From Chloroflexi bacterium bin125 (GTDB taxonomy: Bacteria; Chloroflexota; Dehalococcoidia; Bin125), in NCBI GenBank assembly GCA_002239025.1, contig MPNM01000002.1:248001-312000 (forward strand): a stretch of 64,000 bases of DNA, read 5' to 3'. The notes under the pieces were generated by a model that had not been told where the DNA came from, ran no database searches, and saw only the letters and a list, made by a program, of their open reading frames with translations. A program made the position numbers and the translations under genes. Shown piece after piece: positions 50,088 to 59,395 of the stretch (the first letter of the stretch is position 1; each line of letters begins with the position of its first letter).

Positions 50088-50624
50088 TTAGACGCCGTTG
50101 ACTTCCTGCGGGTATCGCCAGGGCGACTCTGGCTGGTCCGCCTCTTCATCCAGTGTCCAATGGGGCATCGCCAGGCCGTCAGCTACATCGGTGAAGACCA
50201 TTCGCATTCGCGAGCCAATCCCGACCTGCTTGACCAGATCTGGCTTGGCGAAGTTGCCATCGGCATCAACCAGGTTGCCGGCCACGCGTAACGCCTCATG
50301 TTCGGTCGGTACGCCTGACTGCGTGTCCAGTTCGACCAACAAAATCATGTATGGCGCGCGCTCGCGGAATGCCGGTTGGATCGCGTGATGGACCTCGCCA
50401 TACGAGTGCACCGTCCCGCGAGCATCAACAGGAACCCAGTTGAACTCGCGACCCGAGCACCACGGGCACGCGGTGCCCGGCGGATAGCGGATCAGTCCAC
50501 ACTCGGGGTTCACGCACTGTTGCAGATGGAACTCGTGGTCGGCGCAGTGCTGGAAGTAGGCCAGGTTTTCGTTGTCCAGATCGAGGACCGTGAGGGTCAT
50601 TCCCAGGTATTCACCCTGCGGCAT
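50088..50624 (-). CDS. DUF35 OB-fold protein with intact zinc ribbon
   Basis: A 178-residue acyl-CoA-binding partner of a thiolase-fold enzyme. The zinc ribbon is complete, with Cys37/Cys42 and Cys53/Cys56 in CVNPECGL...ACPWCSG, followed by the OB-fold (GTVHSYGEVHHAIQPAF, PYMILLVELD). This contrasts with the degenerate ribbon at 22.0 kb. ATG 50624 follows GGGAG. The thiolase-like gene lies directly upstream, so the pair is a DUF35/SCP-x thiolase complex, as in steroid side-chain aldolases. Confidence 0.85.
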   Translation of the reverse strand: MPQGEYLGMTLTVLDLDNENLAYFQHCADHEFHLQQCVNPECGLIRYPPGTACPWCSGREFNWVPVDARGTVHSYGEVHHAIQPAFRERAPYMILLVELDTQSGVPTEHEALRVAGNLVDADGNFAKPDLVKQVGIGSRMRMVFTDVADGLAMPHWTLDEEADQPESPWRYPQEVNGV

Positions 50625-50676
50625 CGTCAGCTCCCGTTCGTTTCCTGTTCGGAGAAGTTCAGATCGGTGAAGTCAG

Positions 50677-51939
50677 TTAGCCCTGACGCATGATCAGCGA
50701 CGAGCCCGTGCCGGGCATCGCCCAGCCGAGGTTCTGCGTGATCGTCACATCGGGCACTTGCCGACAACCCCCACCCTGGGACGGCTCGGCATAGTTGAAC
50801 GTGTGCTGCTTACTGCCGTTCGCATCGGTCGGACAGTAGTCATCGACCTCACCGCGCAACTGACGCACGTTCTCGATGATCATGTTCATCCCGTGCGTAT
50901 AGCCCTCGCAGAGGTGCCCGCCCGACGTATTGTTCGGCCGCTCGCCGCCCAATCGCATAATGCCCGACGACACGTAGTCGCCGCCCTCGCCCTTCTCGCA
51001 GAACCCGTAGTCCTCAAGCTGCAGCATCGAGGTGAAGGTGAACGCGTCATATGCGCCGGTGCATTGGATGTCTTCCGGACCCAGGCCGGCATTCCGGTAG
51101 ATCAGGTCCTTGATGTAGTAGCCGGCCACCGTTGAGATCGGGCCATGCTGGAAGTGCATGTCGATCCGCGGCTTACAGACACGACCGGCTACACCGAGAA
51201 TCCGTGCCGGCGTGTTCTTGTAGTCGTAGGCCTTGTCGACCGAGGTGATGATCAACGCGGTGGCATTGTCCGTCTCGACACAGCAGTCGAGCAGATGCAG
51301 CGGCTTGCAGATCATCCGCGAGTTGACCACGTCCTCAACGGTTACACGCTGCTTGTAGTACGCCTTCGGGTTGTTCGAGGCGTGCTCGGAGTGAATCACC
51401 TTGACCATCGCCACCTGCTCGGGCGTGGTCCCGTAGTCATACATGTGACGCATGAATGTCGGCGAGAAATTTTGTCCCGCCGAGAACCAACCGTAGGCAG
51501 CGCTGTGCAAGGCGTCACCGCCGACCGGTACTGAAGCGCGAGCGCCAGTCCCGCCAATCCTCACCTGCGAGTAGCCGTTCATCGATCGGAAGACGACCAC
51601 CGTCTCGCACATGCCCGCTTCAATCGCGCCAATCGCGAGGCCAATCAACGCCTCTGAAGACGATCCACCGCCCTGAACGTCCATGTAGAAGTTGAGCCGG
51701 ATACCCAGGTCGCCGGCGAGCATCGGCGACGCCGTCGAGTCGTTGCCCGAATAGGACATCATCCCGTCGATCTCGGACGCCGGAATCCCCGCGTCGTCCA
51801 TCGCGTTCTTGATCGCCCAGGTGCCGAGACCACGAGTGGTCATCCCTGAACCCCGGGTGTACGTCGTCTCACCGATGCCAATGATGGCGTACTTGTCGCG
51901 CAGATACTTGTCTGCCGTCGTGTCAATGTCGGTTGTCAC
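50677..51939 (-). CDS. Thiolase-fold lipid-transfer-type protein (partner of DUF35)
   Basis: A 420-residue SCP-x thiolase-like protein that starts at GTG 51939 behind AGGAG. Where thiolases have the nucleophilic Cys this has GGGSSSEAL (90-98), so Ser replaces it. The NxxGG loop is present as NTSGGHLCEGYTHGMN, with the His two residues later than in GHP enzymes. It therefore fits the retro-aldolase (Ltp2-like) group working with the downstream DUF35 protein rather than CoA-dependent thiolysis. It is a distant paralog of the 20.8-kb protein. Ligand unknown. Confidence 0.83.
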   Translation of the reverse strand: MTTDIDTTADKYLRDKYAIIGIGETTYTRGSGMTTRGLGTWAIKNAMDDAGIPASEIDGMMSYSGNDSTASPMLAGDLGIRLNFYMDVQGGGSSSEALIGLAIGAIEAGMCETVVVFRSMNGYSQVRIGGTGARASVPVGGDALHSAAYGWFSAGQNFSPTFMRHMYDYGTTPEQVAMVKVIHSEHASNNPKAYYKQRVTVEDVVNSRMICKPLHLLDCCVETDNATALIITSVDKAYDYKNTPARILGVAGRVCKPRIDMHFQHGPISTVAGYYIKDLIYRNAGLGPEDIQCTGAYDAFTFTSMLQLEDYGFCEKGEGGDYVSSGIMRLGGERPNNTSGGHLCEGYTHGMNMIIENVRQLRGEVDDYCPTDANGSKQHTFNYAEPSQGGGCRQVPDVTITQNLGWAMPGTGSSLIMRQG

Positions 51940-52029
51940 CGCATGCTCCTCTCAAGGACCTCACGTCAAGACCGCCAATGCTGTCAACATCAAGCGGAAC
52001 GTGCGCAGTCTAGGACAGGACTGGATTGT

Positions 52030-52617
52030 CTAGGAACCGGCGGCGGCCTGAGTCGATTCAAGCGGCTCGCAGGAAAACACATCCGCGTACAGCGCCTCCG
52101 CCTCAGGTCCGACCAGTGAGGCCATCTCTCGATACGCTGCTCGCCGGTAATCCCAGCCGAACTCCGAGCGCTCAACTTGCTCCAGCCAGTCGAACAGGTG
52201 AATGTGAGCTAGATCGTGAAGCTCGGCGCGAGATATTGGAATCGGCGGATTGCCCTCCCGATCATTGATCATGAGATCCGATCCGCCCGCCAACGCTGCC
52301 GAAACAGCCGCGTCAAACGTCGGGCGATCCATGACGCAGTTGAGCCAGGCAATCCGCTCGGCGCGCTCGCCAATCAGATCGCGAACCTGAGTGCGCTCAT
52401 CCAGTGGCAGCGAGAAAGCCTGGAATTTCTCTGTCCCATAGATCGAGTGAAACAGCCCAGCCGCGGCCAATTCGTCGCTCGCATCATGCTCGGCCAGCAG
52501 GTCGCGTACTGCACGCAGGTGAGTCAGGAAATCGTGTCCGGTGTGATCGATCTCGGCAGTGCCCAGCGATTGCAGGAAGTCGACCAGCTCGCTGACGGGA
52601 CGGGGAATCGTGCGCAT
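52030..52617 (-). CDS. DUF6817-like HD-type protein
   Basis: A 195-residue soluble helical protein with HTGHDFLTHLRAVRDLL (His25, His28, His33) and AAGLFHSIYGTEKF (His57). This spacing resembles HD-type metal phosphohydrolase relatives classed as DUF6817, which I recall from memory. A further NDREGNPPIPISRAELHDL segment is also typical. No biochemical function is known. It lies 26 bases from the CDF transporter on the same strand. Confidence 0.7.
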   Translation of the reverse strand: MRTIPRPVSELVDFLQSLGTAEIDHTGHDFLTHLRAVRDLLAEHDASDELAAAGLFHSIYGTEKFQAFSLPLDERTQVRDLIGERAERIAWLNCVMDRPTFDAAVSAALAGGSDLMINDREGNPPIPISRAELHDLAHIHLFDWLEQVERSEFGWDYRRAAYREMASLVGPEAEALYADVFSCEPLESTQAAAGS

Positions 52618-52643
52618 CGTGATCGAAGGGTATCGCCGGTCGG

Positions 52644-53636
52644 TCAGGTGTTACGCGAGGTCGCCTGTAGATGCCCGATGTGGTGATCCTCGACGCAGTC
52701 ATCGGCTGATGACTCCACCTGGAATGTGATGTGGCTCATCTGGTACCGATCACGCGTGATCGCCTGGGCTTCAGTCAGGATCGCCTGCTGATTTGGATGG
52801 TCCGGATCGACCATGATGTGCGCCGAGATCGCGTCGTAGCCCGACGTGATCGTCCAGGCATGGACATCGTGGACCAATGTCACGCCATCAATCTTCTCGA
52901 TGTCGTGGCAGAGCGCATAGATGTCGATGTGCGGCGGAACCCCTTCGATCAAGACGTGGAACACGCGCTTCGCCGGACGATAAGAAAGCAACAGGATCAA
53001 TCCAGCAATGACGATGCTCGCAACGGGGTCGGCCAGATGCCAACCGAACGCCAGGATCAGGATCCCGGAACCGATTACTGCAACCGAGCCCAGCAGGTCG
53101 CCGAGCACATGTAGGAACGCGCCCTGAACATTCAGACTTTGCCCTGCCATTCGGCGCAGAATGATCGCGACGGCGAGATTCGCAGCCAGGCCGACAGCGC
53201 CGACAATCGTCATCAGCCCGGCCGAGACCTCCGGCTCGTCTCCAATGCGGTGCGCCGCCTCCCAGGTCACCCAGCCCGAGATCAGCCACAGCGTCAAGAT
53301 GTTCAGCGACGCGGCCAGCACCTCCGTCCGCGCCAGGCCAAACGTGCGCTCAGCCGTCCAGGGACGACTCGCGATCCACATCGCCAGCAGCGCAAGCCCA
53401 ATCGCCCCGGCGTCGGTCAGCATGTGTCCGGCGTCGGCGAGCAACGCGAGGGAATCGGAAAGCAGACCGCCGACGACTTCAACGATCATGAACAGCAGGA
53501 TCAACACCAGGGCCAGCACCAGCGCGGGTCGGCTCTGCAACCGCAATTCATGGCCGTGATCCGGACCGACATGCTCGTGATCGGCCTCGATGTGTTCGAG
53601 ATGCGAGCGTGGCAACGTCATGTCAGATTCCGGCAT
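52644..53636 (-). CDS. Cation diffusion facilitator (zinc/cobalt efflux, CzcD-like)
   Basis: A 330-residue proton/metal antiporter with six membrane helices. A His-rich N-terminus (HLEHIEADHEHVGPDHGHE) precedes the metal site Asp68, His71, Asp75 in LLADAGHMLTDAG. The second site is in AFLHVLGDLLGS on helix V. The cytoplasmic C-terminal domain (VHDVHAWTITSG) is present. Zinc export is most likely. The start ATG 53636 or 53621 is unclear, because neither has a good ribosome-binding site. Confidence 0.88.
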   Translation of the reverse strand: MPESDMTLPRSHLEHIEADHEHVGPDHGHELRLQSRPALVLALVLILLFMIVEVVGGLLSDSLALLADAGHMLTDAGAIGLALLAMWIASRPWTAERTFGLARTEVLAASLNILTLWLISGWVTWEAAHRIGDEPEVSAGLMTIVGAVGLAANLAVAIILRRMAGQSLNVQGAFLHVLGDLLGSVAVIGSGILILAFGWHLADPVASIVIAGLILLLSYRPAKRVFHVLIEGVPPHIDIYALCHDIEKIDGVTLVHDVHAWTITSGYDAISAHIMVDPDHPNQQAILTEAQAITRDRYQMSHITFQVESSADDCVEDHHIGHLQATSRNT

Positions 53637-53732
53637 ACGCGGCCCAGTGGTGGTCAACGTATCCTGCTGGTGTTCTAACAGTTTGCGTCGCAGGCCGTAC
53701 GTTCCGCTCGCGACATACGACAGGAAGCCAAC

Positions 53733-54488
53733 ATGTCCGAAGCATTGACCGACGCACAAGTCATCGAAGCCGCAGATTTCCTCGAAGAGGCAACCGCCAA
53801 CGGCCTGCCCCTGCCCTTGATTCCAGAGTCATGCCGACCGCAGACCGCATCCGACGGCGGACGCATCTACTGGGAGCGCTGGTCGCGCAACCAGCGACCC
53901 GCTGTCGCCTGGAAAGCGGCCGTGATCGATGGTGACATGGTCCTCGCGCCGTTCTTCGATGGCATGGTCTTTGATTCGCCTGCCTCGATCCCCGGCTCCG
54001 ACTTCGTCAACTGCATCCTCGAAGCCGAGGTCGCGTTCCGCGTTGGAAGAGACTTCGCGCCGACGGATGGAGGCCACAGCGTTGATGACGTGCTCGGTGG
54101 CATCTCCAACGCATACATCGTGATCGAAGCGCCCAATAGCCGTTTTGCCGAGGCTCCGGGAATGCCCGGTATGGCCGCCGACGGTGTTGGCAACCAGGCA
54201 TTGATTATCGGGCCCGAGATCGATGACTGGCAGTCGAAGGATCTCGTCGCGCTGCCATGCGAGATCCTGATCAACGGTGAGAGCGTCGCAGAGGGCCGAG
54301 AAGGACGTCCAAACCCGACCGAAATCATGGTCGCGACCGTCAATGAGATCAACAACCGAGGCATGACCGTGAGCGCTGGAGAAGTGATCACCACCGGAGC
54401 CGCAGCCATCCACGTTCCCGGACTGGCCGGTCAGGAAGTCACGATCCGCTTCCCGGGCATCGGAGACGTCGATCTGAGCCTGACGTAG
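53733..54488 (+). CDS. 2-keto-4-pentenoate hydratase / FAH-family protein
   Basis: A 251-residue member of the MhpD/fumarylacetoacetase fold. It has ILEAEVAFRVGRDF with the metal-ligand Glu pair, IEAPNSRF, GNQALIIGPEI and the C-terminal ITTGAAAIHVPGLAGQEVTIRFPG. It would hydrate a 2-hydroxydienoate or split or decarboxylate a related keto acid, a step in aromatic or meta-cleavage catabolism. ATG 53733 has AGGAAG upstream and is divergent from the CDF gene. Confidence 0.8.
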   Translation: MSEALTDAQVIEAADFLEEATANGLPLPLIPESCRPQTASDGGRIYWERWSRNQRPAVAWKAAVIDGDMVLAPFFDGMVFDSPASIPGSDFVNCILEAEVAFRVGRDFAPTDGGHSVDDVLGGISNAYIVIEAPNSRFAEAPGMPGMAADGVGNQALIIGPEIDDWQSKDLVALPCEILINGESVAEGREGRPNPTEIMVATVNEINNRGMTVSAGEVITTGAAAIHVPGLAGQEVTIRFPGIGDVDLSLT

Positions 54489-54542
54489 AGGAGTTCGATT
54501 CCCTTCTTCCAGTGCCCGCGTAAAGGAGTCCTTGGAATAACT

Positions 54543-54586
54543 CCCCTTCTCCCCCCTTGCGGGGGAGATGCCGAAGGCAGAGGGGC
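54543..54586 (+). repeat. Dispersed GC-rich repeat, copy 5
   Basis: Core GGGGGAGATGCCGAAGGCAG with flanking C-run and G-run; nearly the same core as copy 1. Confidence 0.8.
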
Positions 54587-54624
54587 GTCCGCTGTTCGGG
54601 AGCCCCATCTGGTCATCATCAGCC

Positions 54625-54677
54625 GCCCCCCCCTCTGTCACTCCGTGACATCTCCCCCCTCAAGGGGGGGAGAGGGG
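54625..54677 (-). repeat. Dispersed GC-rich repeat, copy 6 (inverted)
   Basis: Reverse orientation relative to copy 5. Read on the - strand the core is GGGGGGAGATGTCACGGAGT, where TCACGGAGTGACA replaces CCGAAGGCA, followed by the G-run. Confidence 0.7.
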
Positions 54678-54749
54678 ATTCGGGAGTTTCTCAAAGGTCT
54701 CCGTAAAGCAGAGACTAGGGCCATGCGGCTGGCTTCCTGAGAATCTCAG

Positions 54750-55043
54750 CTACTCCACTCGGCCGATCCCATCGACCTTCCACGCACCCTCAACCTCAAC
54801 CCACTGAGTGAAGATCGTTCCATTGCCGTCGTCGCCTCGGAATGTGATGTGCAGTAAGTTTCCTCCCTGGTCTTCAATCTCGTACTCGTCCGATCCCTCC
54901 GCCGAGTCCGGCTGCGCCTGCAGCGCCATCGCCTGGCCAATACCGACTGGTGTAAACATCGGCATGAGGCCGGCGATGTTGTTGGCGACCAGATCCTGGG
55001 CGAATTGATCGGCAATCTGCAGCAGGTCGGCTGATTCTGTCAT
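54750..55043 (-). CDS. Small conserved-type protein, 97 aa, SnoaL/NTF2-like possible
   Basis: A 97-residue soluble protein: an N-terminal helix (LLQIADQFAQDLVANNI), then FTPVGIGQAMALQAQ, and an alternation of strands (NLLHITFRGDDGNGTIFTQWVEVEGAWKVDGI). The ending GAWKVDGI and the helix-strand layout recall NTF2/SnoaL-like small domains, but I am not sure. No metal or catalytic motif is clear. It is divergent from the ABC module 3 ATPase, with 187 bases between the starts. Confidence 0.6.
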   Translation of the reverse strand: MTESADLLQIADQFAQDLVANNIAGLMPMFTPVGIGQAMALQAQPDSAEGSDEYEIEDQGGNLLHITFRGDDGNGTIFTQWVEVEGAWKVDGIGRVE

Positions 55044-55154
55044 TGGTCATGCTCCGGTGCTTGTGCGATGTGCGAGTGAATCTTCGTAAGCGGCCGGTAC
55101 GAAACCGGTTTGCGTTCTGCTGTGCATTCGCAATTTGCTTCCGAATGGACGTTC

Positions 55155-55208
55155 AGCCTACAAGTAGGCGGGATAGGCTGAGTCGTGGTCGCGAGGCGCT
55201 CACGCCTC
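55155..55208 (+). promoter_or_regulatory. Two short palindromes in the leader of ABC module 3
   Basis: GCCTACAAGTAGGC (about 55156-55169) and GAGGCG-CTCA-CGCCTC (55193-55208) lie upstream of ATG 55231. Either may be an operator or leader hairpin. The second lies close before the AGGAGG ribosome-binding site (55220-55225). Confidence 0.4.
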
Positions 55209-55230
55209 AGGACAGCAGCAGGAGGTCAAC

Positions 55231-56001
55231 ATGAGCAGTCGTCCAGTCGGCATTGACATCGAAGCCGCACCGCAAAAGTCCGCGTTGACTCATGCTGACG
55301 GCGACGAGATCATCGCAGCGCACGACGTCCACAAAACCTATGCCGGCGCCGGAGAACCGGTGCACGCCCTGCGTGGAGTCACCCTGTCTGTCGCCCGCGG
55401 CGAGATGGTCACGATCATGGGACCCTCAGGCTGTGGCAAGACCACGTTGCTCAACTGCCTGTCCGGACTGGAAACCATCGAGCAAGGCGAAATCTTCGTC
55501 GAAGGGCGCAGCATCCACGATATGCCCGACACCGAGCGCACCGATCACCGCGCCCGGCGGATGGGCTTCGTCTTCCAGTTCTATAACTTGCTGCCTGTTC
55601 TTTCCTCGGTCGAGAACGTTGAGTTGCCGTTGCTGCTGGGTGGAGTGGGACAACGAGAATCCCGAGAACGCGCCATGCTGGCGCTTGAAAACGTGGGACT
55701 GACCGACTGGGCTGGACATCGCCCGGCTCAGCTGTCCGGCGGCCAACGACAGCGAGTCACCATCGCCCGGGCGTTGGTCAACGAGCCTGCGATCGTCTGG
55801 GGCGACGAGCCGACCGGCGACCTCGACTCAACCAACGCCAACCAGATCATGGACCTGCTCGAGGACCTGAACCAGCGCAATCAACAGACGTTCGTCATCG
55901 TCACGCACGACGAGAACATCGGTCGACGGGCAAACCGGACGATTCTGATGCGCGACGGTCTGATCGAAGGCGAGACCATTCACCGGGCACTCGGCAGCTA
56001 G
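55231..56001 (+). CDS. ABC exporter ATPase of module 3 (LolD/MacB type)
   Basis: A 256-residue ATPase with Walker [10 protein letters not shown] (about 69-77), signature LSGGQRQR, Walker [13 protein letters not shown] and VTHDENIG. In Walker B the usual Leu-Ala-Asp is Trp-Gly-Asp. An N-terminal extension of about 25 residues precedes the domain. CAGGAGGTCAAC leads into ATG 55231. The partner is the very large permease 43 bases downstream. Confidence 0.9.
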   Translation: MSSRPVGIDIEAAPQKSALTHADGDEIIAAHDVHKTYAGAGEPVHALRGVTLSVARGEMVTIMGPSGCGKTTLLNCLSGLETIEQGEIFVEGRSIHDMPDTERTDHRARRMGFVFQFYNLLPVLSSVENVELPLLLGGVGQRESRERAMLALENVGLTDWAGHRPAQLSGGQRQRVTIARALVNEPAIVWGDEPTGDLDSTNANQIMDLLEDLNQRNQQTFVIVTHDENIGRRANRTILMRDGLIEGETIHRALGS

Positions 56002-56044
56002 CGACTGAATCGCACTGGCGCTGGACGCTTGAGGGAAGGGCAAC

Positions 56045-59000
56045 ATGGAGGAACTGTTTGGCCTACCGACGATCCGACTGATGTGGATCGTCGTCGCCAT
56101 CGTCGGTGTCGCCGCCGCCGTGATCGCATTCATCTTCATCAAGCGCCCGATTCTCGTCCGCATGGGATTGCGAAACATCCCCCGCCGCCGGGCGCAAACC
56201 GTGCTCGTCACCATGGGTCTGACCCTGGCCACGATCATCGTCACGATCGCCTTCTCGACCGGCGATTCCCTCGCCGTCAGCGTCCGCGGCCTGGCGCTGG
56301 ACACCCTTGAGCGCATCGACCACTTCATCGAGGTCGAAGAGACTGATGCCTCCGGCGAGAGGGGCGAGGACGGAATCCCCAACCAGGTGCTGCTCGACCT
56401 GCAGGCACACTTTGTCGGCGACGATCGGGTCGAGGCCATCTTTGGCTCGCGTTTCGATCTCGTCCCGGTCGAGCATCCTGATGCCGGACAGATTGAGCCG
56501 CAGTTTTTCCTGGTCGGCATGGATCCCGAGTTGGCCGATCAACTCCAGGCGATCAGGGACGAAGACGGCGATCTGCTCGAACTGTCGTCTCTGGGCTCGA
56601 ACGAGATTGTGCTCAACCAGCGAGCCGCTCGCGAGTTGGCTGCCGAACCTGGAGATCAGGTCCGCCTGTACGTCCTCGGCAATCCGCGTGAGTTTACCGT
56701 CGCTGCAATCGGCAGAGATGCCATCCTGACCGGCAGTCTGGAAGCGGCAAGCGCCGGCGGACTGCTGTCCATGGTCACCTACCAGAGTCTGTTGGGGCCG
56801 CGACTCTCGCCACCAGATCAGTGGGACACCATTCTGGTCAGCGGCGCAGGTGGCGTGGAAGCGCCGATCGAATTCTCTGACGCGCTCGATCGCGACCTCG
56901 AGGCCGCATTGGACAGACTCGAGCGCCTCAAGCCCGAGCTGTACCTGAGCAACGGTCTGTCCCGCTACGCCAATGACGCGGTCAAAGCCGACAGTCTCGA
57001 AGACGCCGAGCTCATCGCCAGCGTGTTCACGACACTGTTCCTGTTCATGGGTTCATTCTCGGTCGCCGCAGGCATCCTGCTGATCTTCCTGATCTTCGCC
57101 ATGCTGGCCGAGGAACGAAAGCCAGAGATGGGCATCGCCCGCGCCGTTGGCATGCAGCGCAACGACCTGATTCAGATGTTCATTTCAGAAGGCATGATCT
57201 ACAACCTCGGAGCCGCAGTGATTGGTGTCGTGCTCGGATTGCTGTTCGCGATTGGCCTGATCGCGGCGCTCAACCAGGGCTTCGAGAGCTTTGGCTTCCA
57301 GTTCACCTGGACCGTGACGATCAAGAGCCTCGTCATCTCCGCTTGTATCGGCATCGTAATCACGTTCATCACCGTCGTCGTTTCCAGCTTCCGCGCCTCC
57401 CGGCTCAACATCGTTGCTGCCATCCGCGACATTCCCGAAGCGCAGTACGAGGAGACTTACCCGCTCACGCCCTGGCGTGTGTTCCGCAACGTCCTTGGAG
57501 TCTTCACGACCGCGATCGGCCTGGCTCTCGTGATCACGACGCCAGTCACGCTCATCATTGGTGCGCCAATCGCATTCGTCCTCAACCTGATTGGCAACCG
57601 TTGGTCGAAGCGACTTATCCCCTGGGTTCTGTTCTTCGGTTGGCGTGTCCTGCGCTGGAATCCTCAATGGTGGATCCTCTTCATCGTCGGCGGGTTCTAC
57701 TTGCTCGATCTCGGCCTCGGCCAGGAGAGCTTCTTCCCGTACATGACCGGAATCTCCCTGATTCCACTGGGCATCGTCATGGGACTGAACAAGCTCCGTT
57801 TGGGCGGACGACGCATCAATCAACGCTTCCTCTACACCGCCGGAGCAGCCTTCGTGATGTTCCTGTGGTTCGCGCCGAACGACTGGCACGAAGGCTTCTT
57901 CGACAACAATCTCAACGGCGGACCCGAGTTGTTCGTGCTGGCAGGCACGATGCTCACCGCCGCAGGCACACTACTCCTGGTCTTCAACCTCGACCTGATC
58001 GTTGGCGGTATTCGCGCCACTGTCGGAGGCGTCGGCCGAATGGCGCCGGTCATCCGCACAGCCGCCGCCTATCCGGCCGCAGCCAGGTATCGAACCGGCA
58101 TGACGATCGCAATGATCGCCTTGATCACCTTTGCATTGGTCAACTTCAGCACGATCAATGCATCCTTCAGCCAGGCGTTCACCGGTAGCGACACGGCGGG
58201 AGGATTCGAGGTCCTGGCGTTCAACACCGACGTCAACGCCATCGCCGACATTCGCAACGGACTCTCCAGCGCCGGCGCCGATGACGTGCTTGACGGCATC
58301 GAGAACGCAGGACGCATTGAGGCTGGACCCGAGCGAGGCACTCGGGCAGTGACCGTCCTGACCGAGCGTTGGGATCCAGTCCAGGAACGCCACATTCTCG
58401 ACAGCAATGGCGATATCCGAACGGTTGAGACCGACCTCGCGGAGGTCCGCCTGGAAGAACGCGATGCCGTCGTGATCGGTGGGATCAACAACGAGTTCAT
58501 CGACGGCCAGGAGGTCAAACTCCAGGCCATTTCGTATCGATACGACAACGAAGAAGCCGTCTGGGCGGCGTTACGCAGCGGCGAGATGGTCGCAGTTGCA
58601 ACCGTTGACGCCATCGACGGCGCGTTCGGCTTCTCTGGCAATGACCTCGATCCGTGGTCGACGCCGGACTCGGTGACCGACGAATCCACTCTGCTTCCCC
58701 GCATCGTGATCGAGGTCGGCCTCGGCGAGAAAGCCAGGCAGGTGGAGGTGATCGCCGTCCTTGAGCGAATCAGTGGTGCATTTGTCGATCTCGACGGCGA
58801 GGAAGGCGGGCTTCCAACGCTGCTGCTCCCCGAAACGCTCGCGACACAAGTGACCGGCCCTTCGGAGTCCACGCGCCACTACATCTCGGTCAAAGATGGC
58901 TCCGACTCACTCGATGTGGCACAGGGCATTGAGCGCGAACTGCGCATTTTCGCCGTTGACATTCAGGGCGAACTCAAGCGCCAGCAAAGCACTCAATCCT

Positions 59001-59395
59001 CGATCCTGGCGCTGTTCCAGGGGTTTATCGGGATCGGACTGGTGGCAGGCCTGGCCGCGCTGGGCGTGATCGCATTGCGGGCTGTGGTCGAGCGACGCCA
59101 ACAGATTGGTGTCCTTCGCGCGATTGGGTTCCAGGCGCGCCTGGTCGGATTCGAGCTGCTGCTCGAGATGGGCTTCATCGCCCTGCTCGGTCTTGGATTG
59201 GGCACCGCGCTGGCGCTTGGCCTCGCTTGGCGACTCTTCGCCGAAGGCACATTCGGCGAGATCTCGATGTACATCCCACTGGGTACCATCCTGCCCATGC
59301 TCATCGGCGCATTCGTCGCGTCGTTGGTCCTGACATACTTCCCGGCAAGACAAGCCGCACGAACCACGATCGCCGAGGCGCTCCGCTATGAGTAA
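56045..59395 (+). CDS. Large two-lobe FtsX-type ABC permease of module 3
   Basis: A 1116-residue permease. The N-terminal segment (11-33) is followed by an outer domain, the first FtsX helix set (about 325-470, with ERKPEMGIARAVGMQRNDLI), a membrane-rich middle section (about 485-650), a second outer domain and a C-terminal FtsX set with VERRQQIGVLRAIGFQARLV. Two coupling motifs in one chain suggest it forms the whole transport unit. The extra helices in the middle are unusual. Substrate unknown. Its 3' end overlaps the hydrolase gene by 8 bases. Confidence 0.88.
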   Translation: MEELFGLPTIRLMWIVVAIVGVAAAVIAFIFIKRPILVRMGLRNIPRRRAQTVLVTMGLTLATIIVTIAFSTGDSLAVSVRGLALDTLERIDHFIEVEETDASGERGEDGIPNQVLLDLQAHFVGDDRVEAIFGSRFDLVPVEHPDAGQIEPQFFLVGMDPELADQLQAIRDEDGDLLELSSLGSNEIVLNQRAARELAAEPGDQVRLYVLGNPREFTVAAIGRDAILTGSLEAASAGGLLSMVTYQSLLGPRLSPPDQWDTILVSGAGGVEAPIEFSDALDRDLEAALDRLERLKPELYLSNGLSRYANDAVKADSLEDAELIASVFTTLFLFMGSFSVAAGILLIFLIFAMLAEERKPEMGIARAVGMQRNDLIQMFISEGMIYNLGAAVIGVVLGLLFAIGLIAALNQGFESFGFQFTWTVTIKSLVISACIGIVITFITVVVSSFRASRLNIVAAIRDIPEAQYEETYPLTPWRVFRNVLGVFTTAIGLALVITTPVTLIIGAPIAFVLNLIGNRWSKRLIPWVLFFGWRVLRWNPQWWILFIVGGFYLLDLGLGQESFFPYMTGISLIPLGIVMGLNKLRLGGRRINQRFLYTAGAAFVMFLWFAPNDWHEGFFDNNLNGGPELFVLAGTMLTAAGTLLLVFNLDLIVGGIRATVGGVGRMAPVIRTAAAYPAAARYRTGMTIAMIALITFALVNFSTINASFSQAFTGSDTAGGFEVLAFNTDVNAIADIRNGLSSAGADDVLDGIENAGRIEAGPERGTRAVTVLTERWDPVQERHILDSNGDIRTVETDLAEVRLEERDAVVIGGINNEFIDGQEVKLQAISYRYDNEEAVWAALRSGEMVAVATVDAIDGAFGFSGNDLDPWSTPDSVTDESTLLPRIVIEVGLGEKARQVEVIAVLERISGAFVDLDGEEGGLPTLLLPETLATQVTGPSESTRHYISVKDGSDSLDVAQGIERELRIFAVDIQGELKRQQSTQSSILALFQGFIGIGLVAGLAALGVIALRAVVERRQQIGVLRAIGFQARLVGFELLLEMGFIALLGLGLGTALALGLAWRLFAEGTFGEISMYIPLGTILPMLIGAFVASLVLTYFPARQAARTTIAEALRYE

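Larger units (their letters stand above)
54489..54749 (+). other. Intergenic region filled by inverted GC-rich repeats
   Basis: A 261-base gap between convergent genes. It holds one copy of the dispersed repeat in each orientation (54543-54586 and 54625-54677), together forming a large inverted repeat around a ~38-base centre. No ORF is supported here. Confidence 0.75.
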
